64,000 nt of DNA, taken from Gammaproteobacteria bacterium. Lineage in GTDB: Bacteria > Pseudomonadota > Gammaproteobacteria > Burkholderiales > Gallionellaceae. The position numbers and the translations under genes are program-made. The notes beneath the pieces were generated by a model. The model did not search any database, was not told the DNA's origin, and saw only the letters and a program-made list of their open reading frames with translations. The stretch covers positions 1 through 64,000 of the forward strand of contig JAHIZO010000004.1 in the NCBI GenBank assembly GCA_018814405.1, written 5' to 3'. This document shows, one piece after another, positions 6,938 through 17,403 of the stretch. The first letter of the stretch is position 1, and every line of letters starts with the position of its first letter.

Positions 6938-9718
6938 ATGGACAAAGTCGATCTATATCCTGCACAAGCAGATATCGCATATGACGCACTGAAGTCGCGT
7001 GCCGAGGCAAGGCGTTACGTGGCTGCTTGGCTTTTGCTGTTGCTCGGTCTGCTGGGTACCGGTATTGCAGTGTATGTCGCGAAGACTGACGTCGAGCGCG
7101 AGGCCTATGAACATTTCGAGGCGGACAGTGAAGAGATAAGGTTAAGGATAGAAGCGCGCCTGGAGGCGCACAAGCAGGTGTTGCTGGGCGGCGCGGCGAT
7201 GTTCGATGCGTCGGACGATGTCTCCCGCGAGGAGTGGCGTATCTACACCCGGCGCGTGCTTATCGACGAGCACTTCAACGGTATTCAGGGCTTGGGTTTT
7301 GCACAAGTCATCGCGCCTAGCCAGTTGCGCCACCATGTCGCCGAAGTACGTCGGCAGGGTTTTCCGGCGTACCGTGTGTTTCCGCAGGGGCAGCGCGACA
7401 GCTACACCTCCATCCTCTATCTGGAACCGTTCCGAGGCCGCAATCTGCGCGCTTTCGGTTATGACATGTATTCCGAGCCAGTGCGCCGTGCCGCGATGAT
7501 GCAAGCGCGCGACGATAATCTGCCCGCCTTGTCCGGAAAAGTGACGCTGCAGCAGGAGATCGGTCAGGATGTACAAGCCGGCACGCTGATGTACGTGCCG
7601 GTATACCGCAAGGGACAGCCGGTAGAGACCGTTGCTCAGCGCCGTTCCGCCCTGTACGGCTGGGTGTACAGCCCGTTCCGCATGGATGATCTGCTGAACG
7701 GGGTGATGCAGGGACGGGATGGGCATGAGACCAGTCACATCCACTTGCAGGTCCATGACACAAACGTAGGCGGCGATACTTTGTTGTATGACAACCTGCA
7801 GCACATGCTGATGACGGAACCCTTGTTCACGCTGCAGCGCGGGATCGATTTCAACGGACGGCATTGGCTGCTGCAGTTCGAACATCACAAAGGCAGTGTG
7901 AGCGGACTGGATTATGGCAAGGCATGGGGGTATCTGTGGGGCGGCCTGTTGGTGAGTCTATTGTTGTTCTTGTTGGCCTATGGATTCTTGAACACCCGCC
8001 GCCATGCTGCTCGTATCGCAGCCGATCTGACACGCACCCTGCGGCTGAAGGACCTGTCGCTGGACGCCACGGCGACGGCGGTCATCATCACCGACCGTGA
8101 CGCCAGGATCGAATGGGTCAATCATGCTTTCGTGAATCTGAGCGGGTACGAAGTCGAGGAGTGCATCGGCCACATGCCGCAGGAATTGTTGCGCTCGGGT
8201 AGTCATGACAAGGCGTTCTACGAGCATATGTGGCAGACCATCCTGGGCGGACGGGTCTGGCATGGAGAATTGATCAACCGGCGCAAGGACGGCTCACGCT
8301 TCAACGAGGAGATGACCATCACACCGGTGGTCGACGAGACGGGGGGGATATCGCATTTCATCGCGGTCAAGCAGGATATCTCGCAACGCAAACAGGATGA
8401 AGCCAAGCTGCGCGAACTCAACCTCGACTTCGTGTCGTTCCTGGAGCACACCACCGACTTCGTGTATTTCAAGGACAAGGACAGCCGCTTCCGCTTCTGC
8501 AGCCAGACGCTGGCGAAGATCACCGGTCATGCAAGCTGGCGCGACATGATCGGCAAGCATGACCGCGAAGTGTTCCCGCCGGATACCGCGCGGGTATACG
8601 TCGAGGAAGAGACCCCTGTCTTCCGTGAGGGCAAGGCGCTGCTCAATCGCACTGATCCCTACTATGACGAACAAGGCAAACAGGGTTGGGTGCTGACCAA
8701 CAAGTGGCCGTTGTTCGACACGGACGGCAAGACGGTGATCGGTATCTTCGGTATCAGCCGCGATGTCACGCCGATGGTGGAAGCACAGAATGCGCTGCGC
8801 GAGAGCGAGAGCCGTTTTCGTACGCTGGCCGACAGCGTGCCGGTGATGATCTGGATCGCCGGTGCGGACAAGCGCTGCAGCTATTTCAATCAGGTCTGGC
8901 TGGCGTTCACGGGGCGCCAGCTCGAGCAGGAACTGGGTGACGGCTGGGTGGAGGATGTGCACGAGGAGGACCGCCAGCGTTGCCTGGATACCTATACCGC
9001 GGCCTTCGAGGTGCGGCAGCCATTCACCATGGAATATCGCTTGCGCCGGCATGACGGCGAATATCGCTGGATCATCGACCACGGCGTGCCCAACCACGAT
9101 GCGGCGGGCGGGTTCATCGGCTATATCGGCTCCTGCCTGGACATCAGCGACCGTCACGAGATGGAAGCATTGATCCGGCAGATGGCGTTCTATGACGTGC
9201 TGACGCGTCTGCCTAACCGTCGCCTGCTGAACGACCGCCTGCAGCAGGCGCTGGCGGTCAGCGCGCGCAGCGGACGCTACGGCGCGCTGATGTTCCTCGA
9301 TCTGGATAACTTCAAGCCGCTCAACGACTTGCACGGACACGACATGGGCGACCTGCTGCTGACCGAAGTGGCGCGGCGCATCAGTGCTTGTGTGCGCAGG
9401 ACGGATACCGTCGCCAGACTGGGGGGCGACGAGTTCGTGGTGGTGTTGAGCGAATTGGAAGGGGATCGTTCATCGGCCATGCAGCAGGCGCGGCAGGTGG
9501 CGGAAAAGATACGCACGGAGTTGGCCGAGCCTTACCGCTTGCAGATGCAAAGTGCTTCGGGCAAGAACAAGGTGGTCGAGCACTTCTGCACTTCCAGCAT
9601 CGGTATGCTGCTGTTCCGTGACCAGGCTACGGGCGCGGACGAGTTGCTCAAGCAGGCCGATACGGCGATGTACCGCGCCAAGGAGGCGGGACGCAACCAG
9701 GTGTATGCCGAGGAATGA
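6938..9718 (+). CDS. CHASE-PAS3-GGDEF diguanylate cyclase
   Basis: A 926-residue sensor enzyme. A membrane helix (about 28-47), a periplasmic CHASE domain (about 60-310) and a second helix (about 325-348) are followed by three PAS regions (about 370-480, 490-600 and 620-735) and a C-terminal GGDEF domain. The active site RLGGDEFVVV is intact and an RxxD product-inhibition site (RRTD) lies five residues before it, so it should make c-di-GMP under feedback control. No EAL domain is present. It is divergent from the metal operon and convergent with tonB. The signal seen by CHASE is unknown. Confidence 0.92.
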   Translation: MDKVDLYPAQADIAYDALKSRAEARRYVAAWLLLLLGLLGTGIAVYVAKTDVEREAYEHFEADSEEIRLRIEARLEAHKQVLLGGAAMFDASDDVSREEWRIYTRRVLIDEHFNGIQGLGFAQVIAPSQLRHHVAEVRRQGFPAYRVFPQGQRDSYTSILYLEPFRGRNLRAFGYDMYSEPVRRAAMMQARDDNLPALSGKVTLQQEIGQDVQAGTLMYVPVYRKGQPVETVAQRRSALYGWVYSPFRMDDLLNGVMQGRDGHETSHIHLQVHDTNVGGDTLLYDNLQHMLMTEPLFTLQRGIDFNGRHWLLQFEHHKGSVSGLDYGKAWGYLWGGLLVSLLLFLLAYGFLNTRRHAARIAADLTRTLRLKDLSLDATATAVIITDRDARIEWVNHAFVNLSGYEVEECIGHMPQELLRSGSHDKAFYEHMWQTILGGRVWHGELINRRKDGSRFNEEMTITPVVDETGGISHFIAVKQDISQRKQDEAKLRELNLDFVSFLEHTTDFVYFKDKDSRFRFCSQTLAKITGHASWRDMIGKHDREVFPPDTARVYVEEETPVFREGKALLNRTDPYYDEQGKQGWVLTNKWPLFDTDGKTVIGIFGISRDVTPMVEAQNALRESESRFRTLADSVPVMIWIAGADKRCSYFNQVWLAFTGRQLEQELGDGWVEDVHEEDRQRCLDTYTAAFEVRQPFTMEYRLRRHDGEYRWIIDHGVPNHDAAGGFIGYIGSCLDISDRHEMEALIRQMAFYDVLTRLPNRRLLNDRLQQALAVSARSGRYGALMFLDLDNFKPLNDLHGHDMGDLLLTEVARRISACVRRTDTVARLGGDEFVVVLSELEGDRSSAMQQARQVAEKIRTELAEPYRLQMQSASGKNKVVEHFCTSSIGMLLFRDQATGADELLKQADTAMYRAKEAGRNQVYAEE

Positions 9719-9732
9719 GCGCAGGAACGTGA

Positions 9733-10599
9733 CTACTTGGCTTCTAGCCGGTCGCTGGTGGTGAACGTCCAGGTGCGGGTGATGCTCAGCACGTCAACTT
9801 CTTGGCGGATGTCGGGCGGGAAGGGCGAGTAGGGACCTGCGAGTCTGACGATGCGCTGGGCGGCGGCATCGAGGATGCGATGTCCGGAGGGGCGGTTGAT
9901 CTCGATGTTCTCCACGCTGCCATCGGCGCGGATGTTCACCGTCAGGGTCAGACTGCCGTACAGCTTCTGGCGCCGAGCCGCTTCTGGATAGTTCAGATTG
10001 CCGATGCGTTCGACCTTGGCGCGCCAGTCTTCGACATATTGCGCATATTTGTATTCTTCGGTGCGCGCGCCGATGAATTTTCGCTTGGGTAGTTTCTCGT
10101 AGAGCGAGATGTTTTTGCTGATCTGGGCTTCCAGACGCGCGATCTCCAAAGAACGTTGCACCAGATCTTCGCCGCTCTTGCTGCTGTCTTGGGGCTTGGG
10201 TGCCTGCTTTTGCTGCTCTACCCGATAATCACCCTTGCTGCGGGTGAGCAGCGACTTCACTTCCTGTTCGAGTGCTTTCACCCGTTTGGCGGCCTGCTCC
10301 GGGGTGTAGCGTGTGTCGTTGCTGACTACCGGGAACGGTGTGCTCGCGCGCAGGTCTTCCGGTGTGTTGCCGCCGCCATCCAGATTGCTCTGAGCATAGG
10401 CATTGGCCTTGGTCGGTTTGTTGCGCGACTGGCTGTTGACCAGTGTGACCTCAAGCGGCTCAAGCCGCTTCGCCAGCGTCTTGGCATCCGGCACGGTGTA
10501 GGTGATGCCGAACAATACGAAAGCGTGTAGCAGCAAAGAAAAACCTGTCGCGAACGAGATGCGTTCGCGCAGCAAAGCCATGAGCAAATAGCGCTTCAT
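9733..10599 (-). CDS. TonB-family energy transducer
   Basis: A 288-residue protein with one N-terminal membrane helix (about 16-36), a long charged linker with coiled-coil tendency (about 100-185) and a C-terminal TonB fold (about 200-285: NYPEAARRQKLYGSLTLTV, then DGSVENIEINRPSGHRILD). Such proteins pass proton-motive force from ExbBD to outer-membrane receptors. The linker lacks the Pro-Glu/Pro-Lys repeats of classical TonB and no exbBD or receptor is next to it, so its partner is unknown. Its start overlaps the RNase gene stop (ATGA at 10596-10599). Confidence 0.85.
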   Translation of the reverse strand: MKRYLLMALLRERISFATGFSLLLHAFVLFGITYTVPDAKTLAKRLEPLEVTLVNSQSRNKPTKANAYAQSNLDGGGNTPEDLRASTPFPVVSNDTRYTPEQAAKRVKALEQEVKSLLTRSKGDYRVEQQKQAPKPQDSSKSGEDLVQRSLEIARLEAQISKNISLYEKLPKRKFIGARTEEYKYAQYVEDWRAKVERIGNLNYPEAARRQKLYGSLTLTVNIRADGSVENIEINRPSGHRILDAAAQRIVRLAGPYSPFPPDIRQEVDVLSITRTWTFTTSDRLEAK

Positions 10600-12443
10600 C
10601 CCTCAATAGCGGCGACCGCGACGGGACGCGCTTCAAAGTTGAGGTCGAGCAGGTCGACGGAAACGATCTCCAGCGCCACCTGTGTATTGGCTTCGGTCTC
10701 GGGCAGCGCGGAGATGCGCCCGACCAGCGGGATGTCCACGAACTTGACCAGATTCTCGCGCAGTACCGTGACATTGACCTGCGAGATATTCTCCTGCTGC
10801 AGCCAGCGCAGACACCAGTAGCGCTCCATGTTGCGCTGGAACTCGTTGTAGGTGGTGTAGGCAGTATCGAAGTCTCTAAGGATGGCGAACAAGGCGGTGT
10901 CGTTCTTGGTGTAGGAAGGTTCTTCACCGCGCAACACGCTCATGATCTGACGCTGATTCACTAGGTCGACATAGCGGCGCAGTGGTGAGCTGGACCATGC
11001 GTAATGCGCCACACCCAATCCCTGATGCGGCGCGGCGACGGTGCTCATCTTCACCTTGCCGTTGTTCTGCGTGCGATAGAGGCCGGCGACACCGTTGTCA
11101 TCCAGCAACTTACCCCAACTGCTATTGGCGAGGATCATCAACTCCGACACCACCTTGTCAATGGGCGAACCACGCAGACGGTGGCCGATGGTGACGCGCT
11201 CGTTCTCGATGGTGAAGGTATAGTCGACCTGCTGTTGGTTGTTGTCGGACGATTTGCCACGTCCGGCTTCCAGCTTGTTGGCGAAGTCCCACAGTAGTTC
11301 AAGTTCTGGGCCGTAGCTGAAGTCGAACTGGCGCGCGGCCACGGACTCATCGTTGAACAGCGGCTCCAGTGTGTCATGGCGCAGGTTGGCGGCGATATGC
11401 AGGCGTTCGATGCGGCTCTCGCTGTTCACGATCTCCAGCGCTTCGTTCACTTCTACATATAAAGAGAGTGCGGGGCATACCTTGTCGGCGCACAGCGTGA
11501 ACGCTTGCACCACGTTATCCGGCAGCATGGTGATCTTGTCGCCCGGCATGTACACGGTGGACATGCGCTGTGCGGCGATGGCGTCGATCTCTGAACCGGG
11601 TGCGATGCCGAGTGCGGGTGCGGCGATGTGGATGCCGATGCGGCGGTTGCCGTTCGCCAGTGTCTCGATCGAGAAGGCGTCGTCGATCTCGGTGGTGGCG
11701 GCATCGTCGATGCTGAATGCATTGACGGTCGCCTTTGGTAGTTCGGGATGTTCTTCCACGGTCACGTCAGGGAAGCCGGTGCCGCGCGGGAAGTTCTCGA
11801 ACAGGAACTTGTTCAGATGGAAGTCATGCGAAGAGGGTAGTGCGCCACATTTCTCGAGCAGATGGGCGATGGAAAGATGGGTGGCGGCACAGGCCGCTTC
11901 CAGCGCTTTGACCTCGAGAGTGTTGCGGTCCGGCTGGTACAGGATGGCTTTGAGTTTGTCTGCGAATTCGGCGGGGAGTTTGAACTGGGTGAGTTCATCC
12001 GTGTAGCGCGCCTGTAGCTCGGCTTGGATGCGTTTCTTCTCCACACTGGCCAGTGCCGCTTTCAGTGCATCGGCCGGCGCGGCTTTATAGCGCCCCTTGC
12101 CCTTCTTATAGAAATGCATGGGCGAGCCATGCAGTCGGATCAGCGCACCGGCCGCTTCGATGGGCGTGGGCTTATGGCCATAGTAATCTTGTGCCAATTC
12201 CTCGAAGGCGAATTCCTCCGGAGGACAAGCTTCCCACAGAAAGTCCAGATCGATGTCGTTGGCGGCCAGTTCGGCCTGTGTCATGAATTCACTCAGGCCG
12301 GGCTGTTCGAAGCGCAACATGACGTTGGCGGCCTTGATCTTGCAGCGTTTGCCGTGGAGGTTCTCGACCTGCAGGGAGGTGGTGTTATCGGTCATGATGT
12401 TGCCGACCTTGAAACTGCCGTCTTCTTCGTAGAATATGTTCAT
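10596..12443 (-). CDS. RNase II-family (RNB) exoribonuclease
   Basis: A 615-residue 3'-5' exoribonuclease of the RNase II/RNase R type. The catalytic domain begins near residue 260 with SIDDAATTEIDDAFSIE, whose Asp cluster binds the catalytic metals. The N-terminal part is a divergent RNA-binding region and the C-terminal S1 domain is short. The ATG at 12443 is chosen because codons further upstream encode an unlikely Arg/Cys-rich stretch. A TATAAT -10 (minus strand, 12471-12476) sits about 28 bases upstream, though I see no good -35. The tonB-family gene is coupled downstream. RNase II and R cannot be told apart here. Confidence 0.85.
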   Translation of the reverse strand: MNIFYEEDGSFKVGNIMTDNTTSLQVENLHGKRCKIKAANVMLRFEQPGLSEFMTQAELAANDIDLDFLWEACPPEEFAFEELAQDYYGHKPTPIEAAGALIRLHGSPMHFYKKGKGRYKAAPADALKAALASVEKKRIQAELQARYTDELTQFKLPAEFADKLKAILYQPDRNTLEVKALEAACAATHLSIAHLLEKCGALPSSHDFHLNKFLFENFPRGTGFPDVTVEEHPELPKATVNAFSIDDAATTEIDDAFSIETLANGNRRIGIHIAAPALGIAPGSEIDAIAAQRMSTVYMPGDKITMLPDNVVQAFTLCADKVCPALSLYVEVNEALEIVNSESRIERLHIAANLRHDTLEPLFNDESVAARQFDFSYGPELELLWDFANKLEAGRGKSSDNNQQQVDYTFTIENERVTIGHRLRGSPIDKVVSELMILANSSWGKLLDDNGVAGLYRTQNNGKVKMSTVAAPHQGLGVAHYAWSSSPLRRYVDLVNQRQIMSVLRGEEPSYTKNDTALFAILRDFDTAYTTYNEFQRNMERYWCLRWLQQENISQVNVTVLRENLVKFVDIPLVGRISALPETEANTQVALEIVSVDLLDLNFEARPVAVAAIEG

Positions 12444-12573
12444 GGGGTAGTACTGAAAAGATTGCGGCGGATTATAACCTGCCGTCCGGCAGCGAACTTC
12501 CATCGTGTTAGTCTGTCCATGAAACCGACGCCTGCATGCGGGTGTATCCATCAATCACATAAGGAGAATCACA

Positions 12574-13065
12574 ATGAAGACTATCGTTGCACTGATCGCC
12601 GCGGGCGGACTGATGGCGTTCGCCCAGCAAGCATCTGCATGCCCGGGCAAGGCTCATGGCCCCAGTGATGCCTGTCCGACAGGCGGTGGCATGATTCAGC
12701 AGATGGACAAGGATGGCGACGGTGCTGTCAGTAAGCAGGAATTCAACGCCTTCCATGAGGAACGTTTCAAGGATATGGATAGCAACAAGGATGGCAAGGT
12801 CAGCAGCGAAGAGATGGGTGGCATGTATAAAAAAGGCATGCACGGGCAGATGAAAAGTATGCGCCATATGAGTATCGAGCAGCATTTCGATGCGGCGGAT
12901 ACCAATCATGATGGCGCTTTGAGCAAGGAAGAGGCCGAAAAGGGGATGCCTATCCTGTTCGCGCGTTTCGATGAGAACGATGCCAACAAGGACGGCAAGA
13001 TCACCAAGGACGAGGTGATGCGTGAACCCAAACGCGGGCCGGGTATGATGCGAATGAATCCTTGA
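12574..13065 (+). CDS. Secreted four-EF-hand calcium-binding protein
   Basis: A 163-residue protein with a signal peptide (cleavage likely after ASA near residue 22). Four EF-hand loops are visible: DKDGDGAVSKQE, DSNKDGKVSSEE, DTNHDGALSKEE and DANKDGKITKDE, each with Asp/Asn at positions 1, 3 and 5, Gly at 6 and Glu at 12, so all should bind Ca2+. The linkers are Met/His-rich (GMHGQMKSMRHM) and two Cys lie near the mature N-terminus. AAGGAG precedes the ATG. It is monocistronic, ending in a strong terminator. A periplasmic calcium buffer or sensor is likely; no partner is evident. Confidence 0.88.
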   Translation: MKTIVALIAAGGLMAFAQQASACPGKAHGPSDACPTGGGMIQQMDKDGDGAVSKQEFNAFHEERFKDMDSNKDGKVSSEEMGGMYKKGMHGQMKSMRHMSIEQHFDAADTNHDGALSKEEAEKGMPILFARFDENDANKDGKITKDEVMREPKRGPGMMRMNP

Positions 13066-13080
13066 TATATTTAAGTAATA

Positions 13081-13110
13081 GAAAAGGGCCGGTTCAAACC
13101 GGCCCTTTTC
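13081..13110. terminator. Bidirectional intrinsic terminator
   Basis: GAAAAGGGCCGGTT and AACCGGCCCTTTTC form a perfect 14-bp stem with a two-base centre, with an A-run on one side and a T-run on the other. It serves both the EF-hand gene and the converging cytochrome gene. Confidence 0.93.
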
Positions 13111-13126
13111 TATGGTGCAGCTGAAC

Positions 13127-13444
13127 TTACTTGATGGCGAGGATGTGGGAAACCATCGACTTGATGTCTGCATCAGAGGCCTTGTCCGGTGTGGCTGGCA
13201 TCGGCATGGTGCCGAAGCTGCCGGAACCGCCAACGCGTACTTTCTTCTCCAGCATGGCCGCTGCGCCGGCATCGCCTGCGTATTTGGCTGCGATAGCCTT
13301 CAGGGCAGGGCCGACAGTTTTCTTGTCAAGCTGATGGCAGGTTCCGCAATTGTTCTTCTTCAATAGGGCTGCGCCGTCATCGGCCAGGACCGGTGCCGAC
13401 AACATCAAGCCAGCGGTCAGCATCAGTGCGTGTTGGACTTTCAT
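13127..13444 (-). CDS. Small monohaem cytochrome c
   Basis: A 105-residue c551/c552-type cytochrome: signal peptide (to about residue 21, ending VLA), one haem site CGTCH, and a distal Met in GTMPMPAT as sixth ligand. Such proteins shuttle electrons in the periplasm to terminal oxidases or from donors. The ATG at 13444 is preferred over a TTG six bases earlier because GGAG stands six bases upstream of it. It is a lone gene between a shared terminator and the yebC region. Confidence 0.92.
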   Translation of the reverse strand: MKVQHALMLTAGLMLSAPVLADDGAALLKKNNCGTCHQLDKKTVGPALKAIAAKYAGDAGAAAMLEKKVRVGGSGSFGTMPMPATPDKASDADIKSMVSHILAIK

Positions 13445-13585
13445 GATCAACTCCTTCGGTGGTTAAGAAAACGTTTGAGGGCATTCTACTCCCGTTTATT
13501 ACGTCGGGGCAGGGGAGGTTTGAATTTTGGCAATACATGCCTCGGTGTTACCATGCGCGCGGCAAATAATGCATGGGGAAGCAAC

Positions 13586-14311
13586 ATGGCAGGACACAGT
13601 AAATGGGCCAATATTCAACACCGCAAAGGGCGGCAGGACGCCAAGCGCGGTCAGATATTCACGCGCCTGATAAAAGAGATCACGGTTGCATCCAAACTGG
13701 GCGGAAGCGATCCGGATACCAATCCGCGCCTGCGTACGGCAATGGAGAAAGCCTACGACCAGAATATGCCCAAGGACAACGTCGAGCGCGCCATCAAGCG
13801 CGGGGCGGGCGAACTGGAAGGCGTGGACTATATGGAGCTGCGCTACGAAGGCTACGGCATCAACGGTGCGGCGGTGATGGTCGATTGCATGACCGACAAC
13901 AAGACACGCACCGTGGCCGATGTGCGCCATGCCTTCACCAAGTACGGCGGCAACCTCGGTACCGACGGATCGGTGGCGTTCTTGTTCAAACATTGCGGTC
14001 AGATGATCTTCGCGCCGGGTACCGACGAGGACGCACTGATGGAAGTGGCGCTGGACGCGGGGGCGGAAGATATTGTCAACAACGACGACGGCAGTATCGA
14101 AGTCATCACCGAGCCGAATGATTTCGTGGCGGTGAAACAGCGTCTGGAAAGTGCTGGATTCAAGCCGGAGATGGGCGAAGTCACCATGAAGCCGGAAAAC
14201 GAAGTCAGCTTCACCGGCGACGATGCGGTGAAGATGCAGAAGCTGCTGGATGCGCTGGAAGATTTGGGCGATGTTCAGGAGGTCTACACCAATGCGGTGA
14301 TCGAGGAGTAA
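13586..14311 (+). CDS. yebC: YebC/PmpR-family regulatory or translation-related protein
   Basis: A 241-residue protein beginning [18 protein letters not shown], the signature of YebC/TACO1 proteins. These are described as DNA-binding regulators and, more recently, as factors easing ribosome stalling at proline runs. The start at 13586 is fixed by this signature; longer upstream readings are not conserved in type. Length is typical. Its stop overlaps the ruvC start (TAATG), so it heads the Holliday-junction gene block, a widespread arrangement. Confidence 0.95.
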   Translation: MAGHSKWANIQHRKGRQDAKRGQIFTRLIKEITVASKLGGSDPDTNPRLRTAMEKAYDQNMPKDNVERAIKRGAGELEGVDYMELRYEGYGINGAAVMVDCMTDNKTRTVADVRHAFTKYGGNLGTDGSVAFLFKHCGQMIFAPGTDEDALMEVALDAGAEDIVNNDDGSIEVITEPNDFVAVKQRLESAGFKPEMGEVTMKPENEVSFTGDDAVKMQKLLDALEDLGDVQEVYTNAVIEE

Positions 14312-14832
14312 TGCGTATCCTCGGCATCGATCCCGGCCTGCGTATCACCGGGTTCGGGGTGATCGATAAGGAAGGTCAGAAGTTGCATTACGTTGCCAGC
14401 GGTTGCATCAAGACGCCGGCGGGCGAGTTGCCGGAAAGATTGAAAGTCATCCTGTCTTCGCTGGGCGAGGTCATCGCGCAGCACCAGCCGGAACTGGCAG
14501 CGGTGGAGAAAGTATTCGTGAACGTGAATCCGCAATCCACATTGTTACTCGGCCAAGCGCGCGGTGCGGCGATCTGTGCGGCGGTGCAGGCGGGTCTGCC
14601 GGTGGCAGAATACACGGCCTTGCAGATCAAACAGGCGGTGGTCGGCAACGGCCATGCCGACAAGGAGCAGGTGCAGGCCATGGTGCAAAGATTGTTGAAT
14701 CTGTCCGGCACGCCCAGTCCGGATGCGGCGGATGCGCTGGCTTGTGCGATCTGTCATGCACACGGTGGTCTGGGCGGATTGGGCGCGCATGCGAGCAAGG
14801 GATATAAGGTACGGGGAGGAAGGCTGGTATGA
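14311..14832 (+). CDS. ruvC: Holliday-junction resolvase RuvC
   Basis: A 173-residue endonuclease that cuts Holliday junctions symmetrically with RuvAB. The four catalytic acids are at D7 ([16 protein letters not shown]), E66, D138 and D141 ([10 protein letters not shown]), as in E. coli. Translation is coupled to yebC by TAATG and to the next gene by ATGA. The odd point is that ruvA does not follow directly: a prenyltransferase gene is placed between them. Confidence 0.97.
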   Translation: MRILGIDPGLRITGFGVIDKEGQKLHYVASGCIKTPAGELPERLKVILSSLGEVIAQHQPELAAVEKVFVNVNPQSTLLLGQARGAAICAAVQAGLPVAEYTALQIKQAVVGNGHADKEQVQAMVQRLLNLSGTPSPDAADALACAICHAHGGLGGLGAHASKGYKVRGGRLV

Positions 14833-15779
14833 CGCAACCGCTGGAACCGACACTGGAGTTATTCGCCAATCCTGCGGCACGCTATTTCGCTGCCACACGC
14901 CCGGCATTTCTGACCGCCAGTCTGATGGCATGCCTGATCGGATTGGCCATCGCCTGGCAGAGCGGTCTGGCTTTTGACGTCCCGCTCGCACTGGTCACAC
15001 TGTTGTTCGCCCTGTTGGCGCATGCCGGAGTGAACGTGCTGAACGATTACTACGATGCGCTCAACGGCACCGATGCGCAGAACACCCAACGCATCTTCCC
15101 CTTCACCGGCGGCAGCCGCTTCATTCAGAACGGTGTGCTGAGCCTCACCCAGACGCGTAATTTCGGTTTCGCCTTGATGGCGGGCGTAGTCGCAGCCGGT
15201 CTTTGGTTGATGGCGTGCACCGATGCACAACTGATGTATGTCGGCGTGGCGGGGCTGTTCATCGGCTGGGCGTACTCTGCACCACCGTTCCGCCTCAATA
15301 GTCGGGGTTGGGGCGAGCTTTGCGTGGCGGCAGGTTTTTTGGCGATCACCGTGGGTTCCGATTTTGTGCAGCGCAAGGGCTTCGACTTCTTCCCTTTCGT
15401 TGCAGGATTGTCTTACGCATTGCTGGTGACCAATCTGTTGTACATCAACCAGTTTCCTGATCGTGCAGCCGACACTGCAGCAGGCAAGCTGCACTGGGTG
15501 GCGCGGCTGGAAGTGAGCAAGGCGCGCTGGGGTTATGGTCTGATCGTGGCGCTGGCTTATATATGGCTGGTGGCCTGCGTGATGTTGGGCTGGCTACCCG
15601 TGCTGGCTTTGCTGGCAATGTTCGCTTTGCCGCTGAGCATCAAAGCGTCACGCGAGTTGCTGCGCCACGCTGCACAACCGCAACAACTGGCCGATGCGAT
15701 CAAACTCACTATCGCCGCGATGATGGTGCACGGTACTTTGCTGTCGCTGGCATTGATATTCAGTAAAGGAAATACATGA
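14829..15779 (+). CDS. UbiA-superfamily prenyltransferase (MenA-like)
   Basis: A 316-residue integral membrane protein with about eight or nine helices. Both Asp-rich motifs of UbiA enzymes are present: [14 protein letters not shown] and NQFPDRAAD, which bind the prenyl diphosphate through Mg2+. NDYYD and the overall layout are closer to MenA (1,4-dihydroxy-2-naphthoate prenyltransferase) than to UbiA. No other quinone gene is in view, so the acceptor is unknown. It overlaps ruvC (14829-14832) and ruvA (15776-15779) by four bases each, so it is tightly built into the ruv operon. Confidence 0.85.
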   Translation: MTQPLEPTLELFANPAARYFAATRPAFLTASLMACLIGLAIAWQSGLAFDVPLALVTLLFALLAHAGVNVLNDYYDALNGTDAQNTQRIFPFTGGSRFIQNGVLSLTQTRNFGFALMAGVVAAGLWLMACTDAQLMYVGVAGLFIGWAYSAPPFRLNSRGWGELCVAAGFLAITVGSDFVQRKGFDFFPFVAGLSYALLVTNLLYINQFPDRAADTAAGKLHWVARLEVSKARWGYGLIVALAYIWLVACVMLGWLPVLALLAMFALPLSIKASRELLRHAAQPQQLADAIKLTIAAMMVHGTLLSLALIFSKGNT

Positions 15780-16354
15780 TCGGAAGACTGAGCGGTACAC
15801 TGCTGGAGAAGAATCCCCCGCAGATATTGTTGGATGTGCAAGGTGTCGGTTACGAGGTGGACGTGCCGATGAGTACGTTCTACAACCTGCCCGCACTGAA
15901 CGAAAAAGTCGTCCTGCTCACCGAGTTCATCGTGCGCGAGGATGCACATCTGCTGTACGGTTTCCTGACGCAGGAGGAGCGTATCGCCTTTCGCCAATTG
16001 CTGAAGATCAGCGGCGTGGGCCCCAAGTTGGCATTGTCGGTTCTTTCCGGACTGAGCATGAGCGATCTGGCGATGGCAGTGGCGAACAAGGATGCGACGC
16101 GTCTGACCAAGATCCCCGGGGTGGGCAAGAAGACGGCCGAGCGTTTGTTGCTGGAACTGCAAGGCAAGTTCGTGGCCGCTGCTGGCGCGACAACAGCGGT
16201 AGTGTTGGAATCCGCAGGCAATGACATCGTCAATGCCTTGCTGGGCTTGGGCTACAAGGACAAAGAGGCGGAATGGGCGGCAAAGCAATTGCCCAAGGAT
16301 GCCAGTCTCTCAGACGGCATCCGCCAAGCGCTTAAGTTATTATCCAAGGCATGA
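15776..16354 (+). CDS. ruvA: Holliday-junction-binding subunit RuvA
   Basis: A 192-residue protein with the normal three parts: an OB-fold N-terminus ([20 protein letters not shown]), two helix-hairpin-helix motifs ([19 protein letters not shown] and [19 protein letters not shown]) and a C-terminal domain that contacts RuvB. It holds the junction in a square plane for branch migration. Its ATGA overlap with the upstream and downstream genes shows translational coupling. Confidence 0.97.
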   Translation: MIGRLSGTLLEKNPPQILLDVQGVGYEVDVPMSTFYNLPALNEKVVLLTEFIVREDAHLLYGFLTQEERIAFRQLLKISGVGPKLALSVLSGLSMSDLAMAVANKDATRLTKIPGVGKKTAERLLLELQGKFVAAAGATTAVVLESAGNDIVNALLGLGYKDKEAEWAAKQLPKDASLSDGIRQALKLLSKA

Positions 16355-17403
16355 TCCAGCACGACGACCTAACCGCCGCACCACGCATCATCTCCGCTGC
16401 GCCCGCTTCCCAGCAGGAAGAGGCGCTGGAGCGCGCGTTGCGCCCAAAGCAGCTCGAAGAATATGTCGGGCAGGAGAAGATACGCGGGCAGTTGGAAATA
16501 TTCATTCAAGCCGCTAAGAAGCGTAAAGAACCGCTCGATCACGTGTTGCTGTTCGGCCCGCCCGGACTGGGAAAGACCACATTGGCGCAGATCATCGCGC
16601 GCGAGATGGGCGTCAATATTCGCCATACCTCCGGACCGGTGCTGGAGCGCGCGGGAGATCTGGCGGCGCTACTGACCAATCTTGAGCCGCATGATGTGCT
16701 GTTCATCGATGAGATCCATCGTTTGTCGCCGGTGGTGGAGGAGATCCTCTATCCCGCGCTGGAGGATTATCAGATCGACATCATGATCGGTGAAGGGCCT
16801 GGCGCGCGTTCGGTGAAGATCGATCTGCCGCCGTTCACGCTGGTGGGCGCAACCACACGCGCTGGCATGCTGACCAATCCGCTGCGCGACCGTTTCGGCA
16901 TCGTGGCTCGGCTGGAGTTCTATACGCCGCAGGAGTTGCAGCGCATCGTGACGCGTTCGTCCGGCCTGTTGGAATTGCCGATCTCGCCGGACGGCGCGTT
17001 GGAGATCGCCAACCGTTCGCGCGGTACACCGCGTATCGCCAACCGCTTGTTGCGTCGTGTGCGTGACTACGCCGATGTGCGCGCCGACGGCAATGCCACG
17101 CGCGAAGTGGCGGATGCCGCGCTGACCATGCTGGATGTGGATTCGCGCGGGCTGGATGTGATGGACAGAAAACTGCTGCAGACCGTGATCGAGAAATTCA
17201 TGGGTGGGCCGGTGGGAGTGGACAACCTGGCCGCCGCCATTGGAGAAGAGCGCGACACTATTGAAGATGTGCTGGAACCCTACTTGATCCAGCAGGGCTA
17301 TCTACAACGCACGCCGCGCGGCCGCATGGCGACGGCGAATGCTTATGAGCACTTCGGGCTGACGGTGGTTAAAAGTGGCAACAAGGAATTGTGGGATGAA
17401 TAA
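16351..17403 (+). CDS. ruvB: Holliday-junction branch-migration ATPase RuvB
   Basis: A 350-residue AAA+ helicase motor. It has Walker [14 protein letters not shown], Walker B DEIHRLSP, the sensor region [19 protein letters not shown] and a C-terminal winged helix with RTPRGRMAT. Length is typical. It overlaps ruvA by four bases (ATGA) and the next gene by eight. Confidence 0.97.
   Translation: MIQHDDLTAAPRIISAAPASQQEEALERALRPKQLEEYVGQEKIRGQLEIFIQAAKKRKEPLDHVLLFGPPGLGKTTLAQIIAREMGVNIRHTSGPVLERAGDLAALLTNLEPHDVLFIDEIHRLSPVVEEILYPALEDYQIDIMIGEGPGARSVKIDLPPFTLVGATTRAGMLTNPLRDRFGIVARLEFYTPQELQRIVTRSSGLLELPISPDGALEIANRSRGTPRIANRLLRRVRDYADVRADGNATREVADAALTMLDVDSRGLDVMDRKLLQTVIEKFMGGPVGVDNLAAAIGEERDTIEDVLEPYLIQQGYLQRTPRGRMATANAYEHFGLTVVKSGNKELWDE

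Noticed and set aside
9552-9764. ORF running past the end of the diguanylate cyclase gene
   Set aside because: It is the GGDEF region in another frame; the convergent tonB gene begins to be read from 9733.
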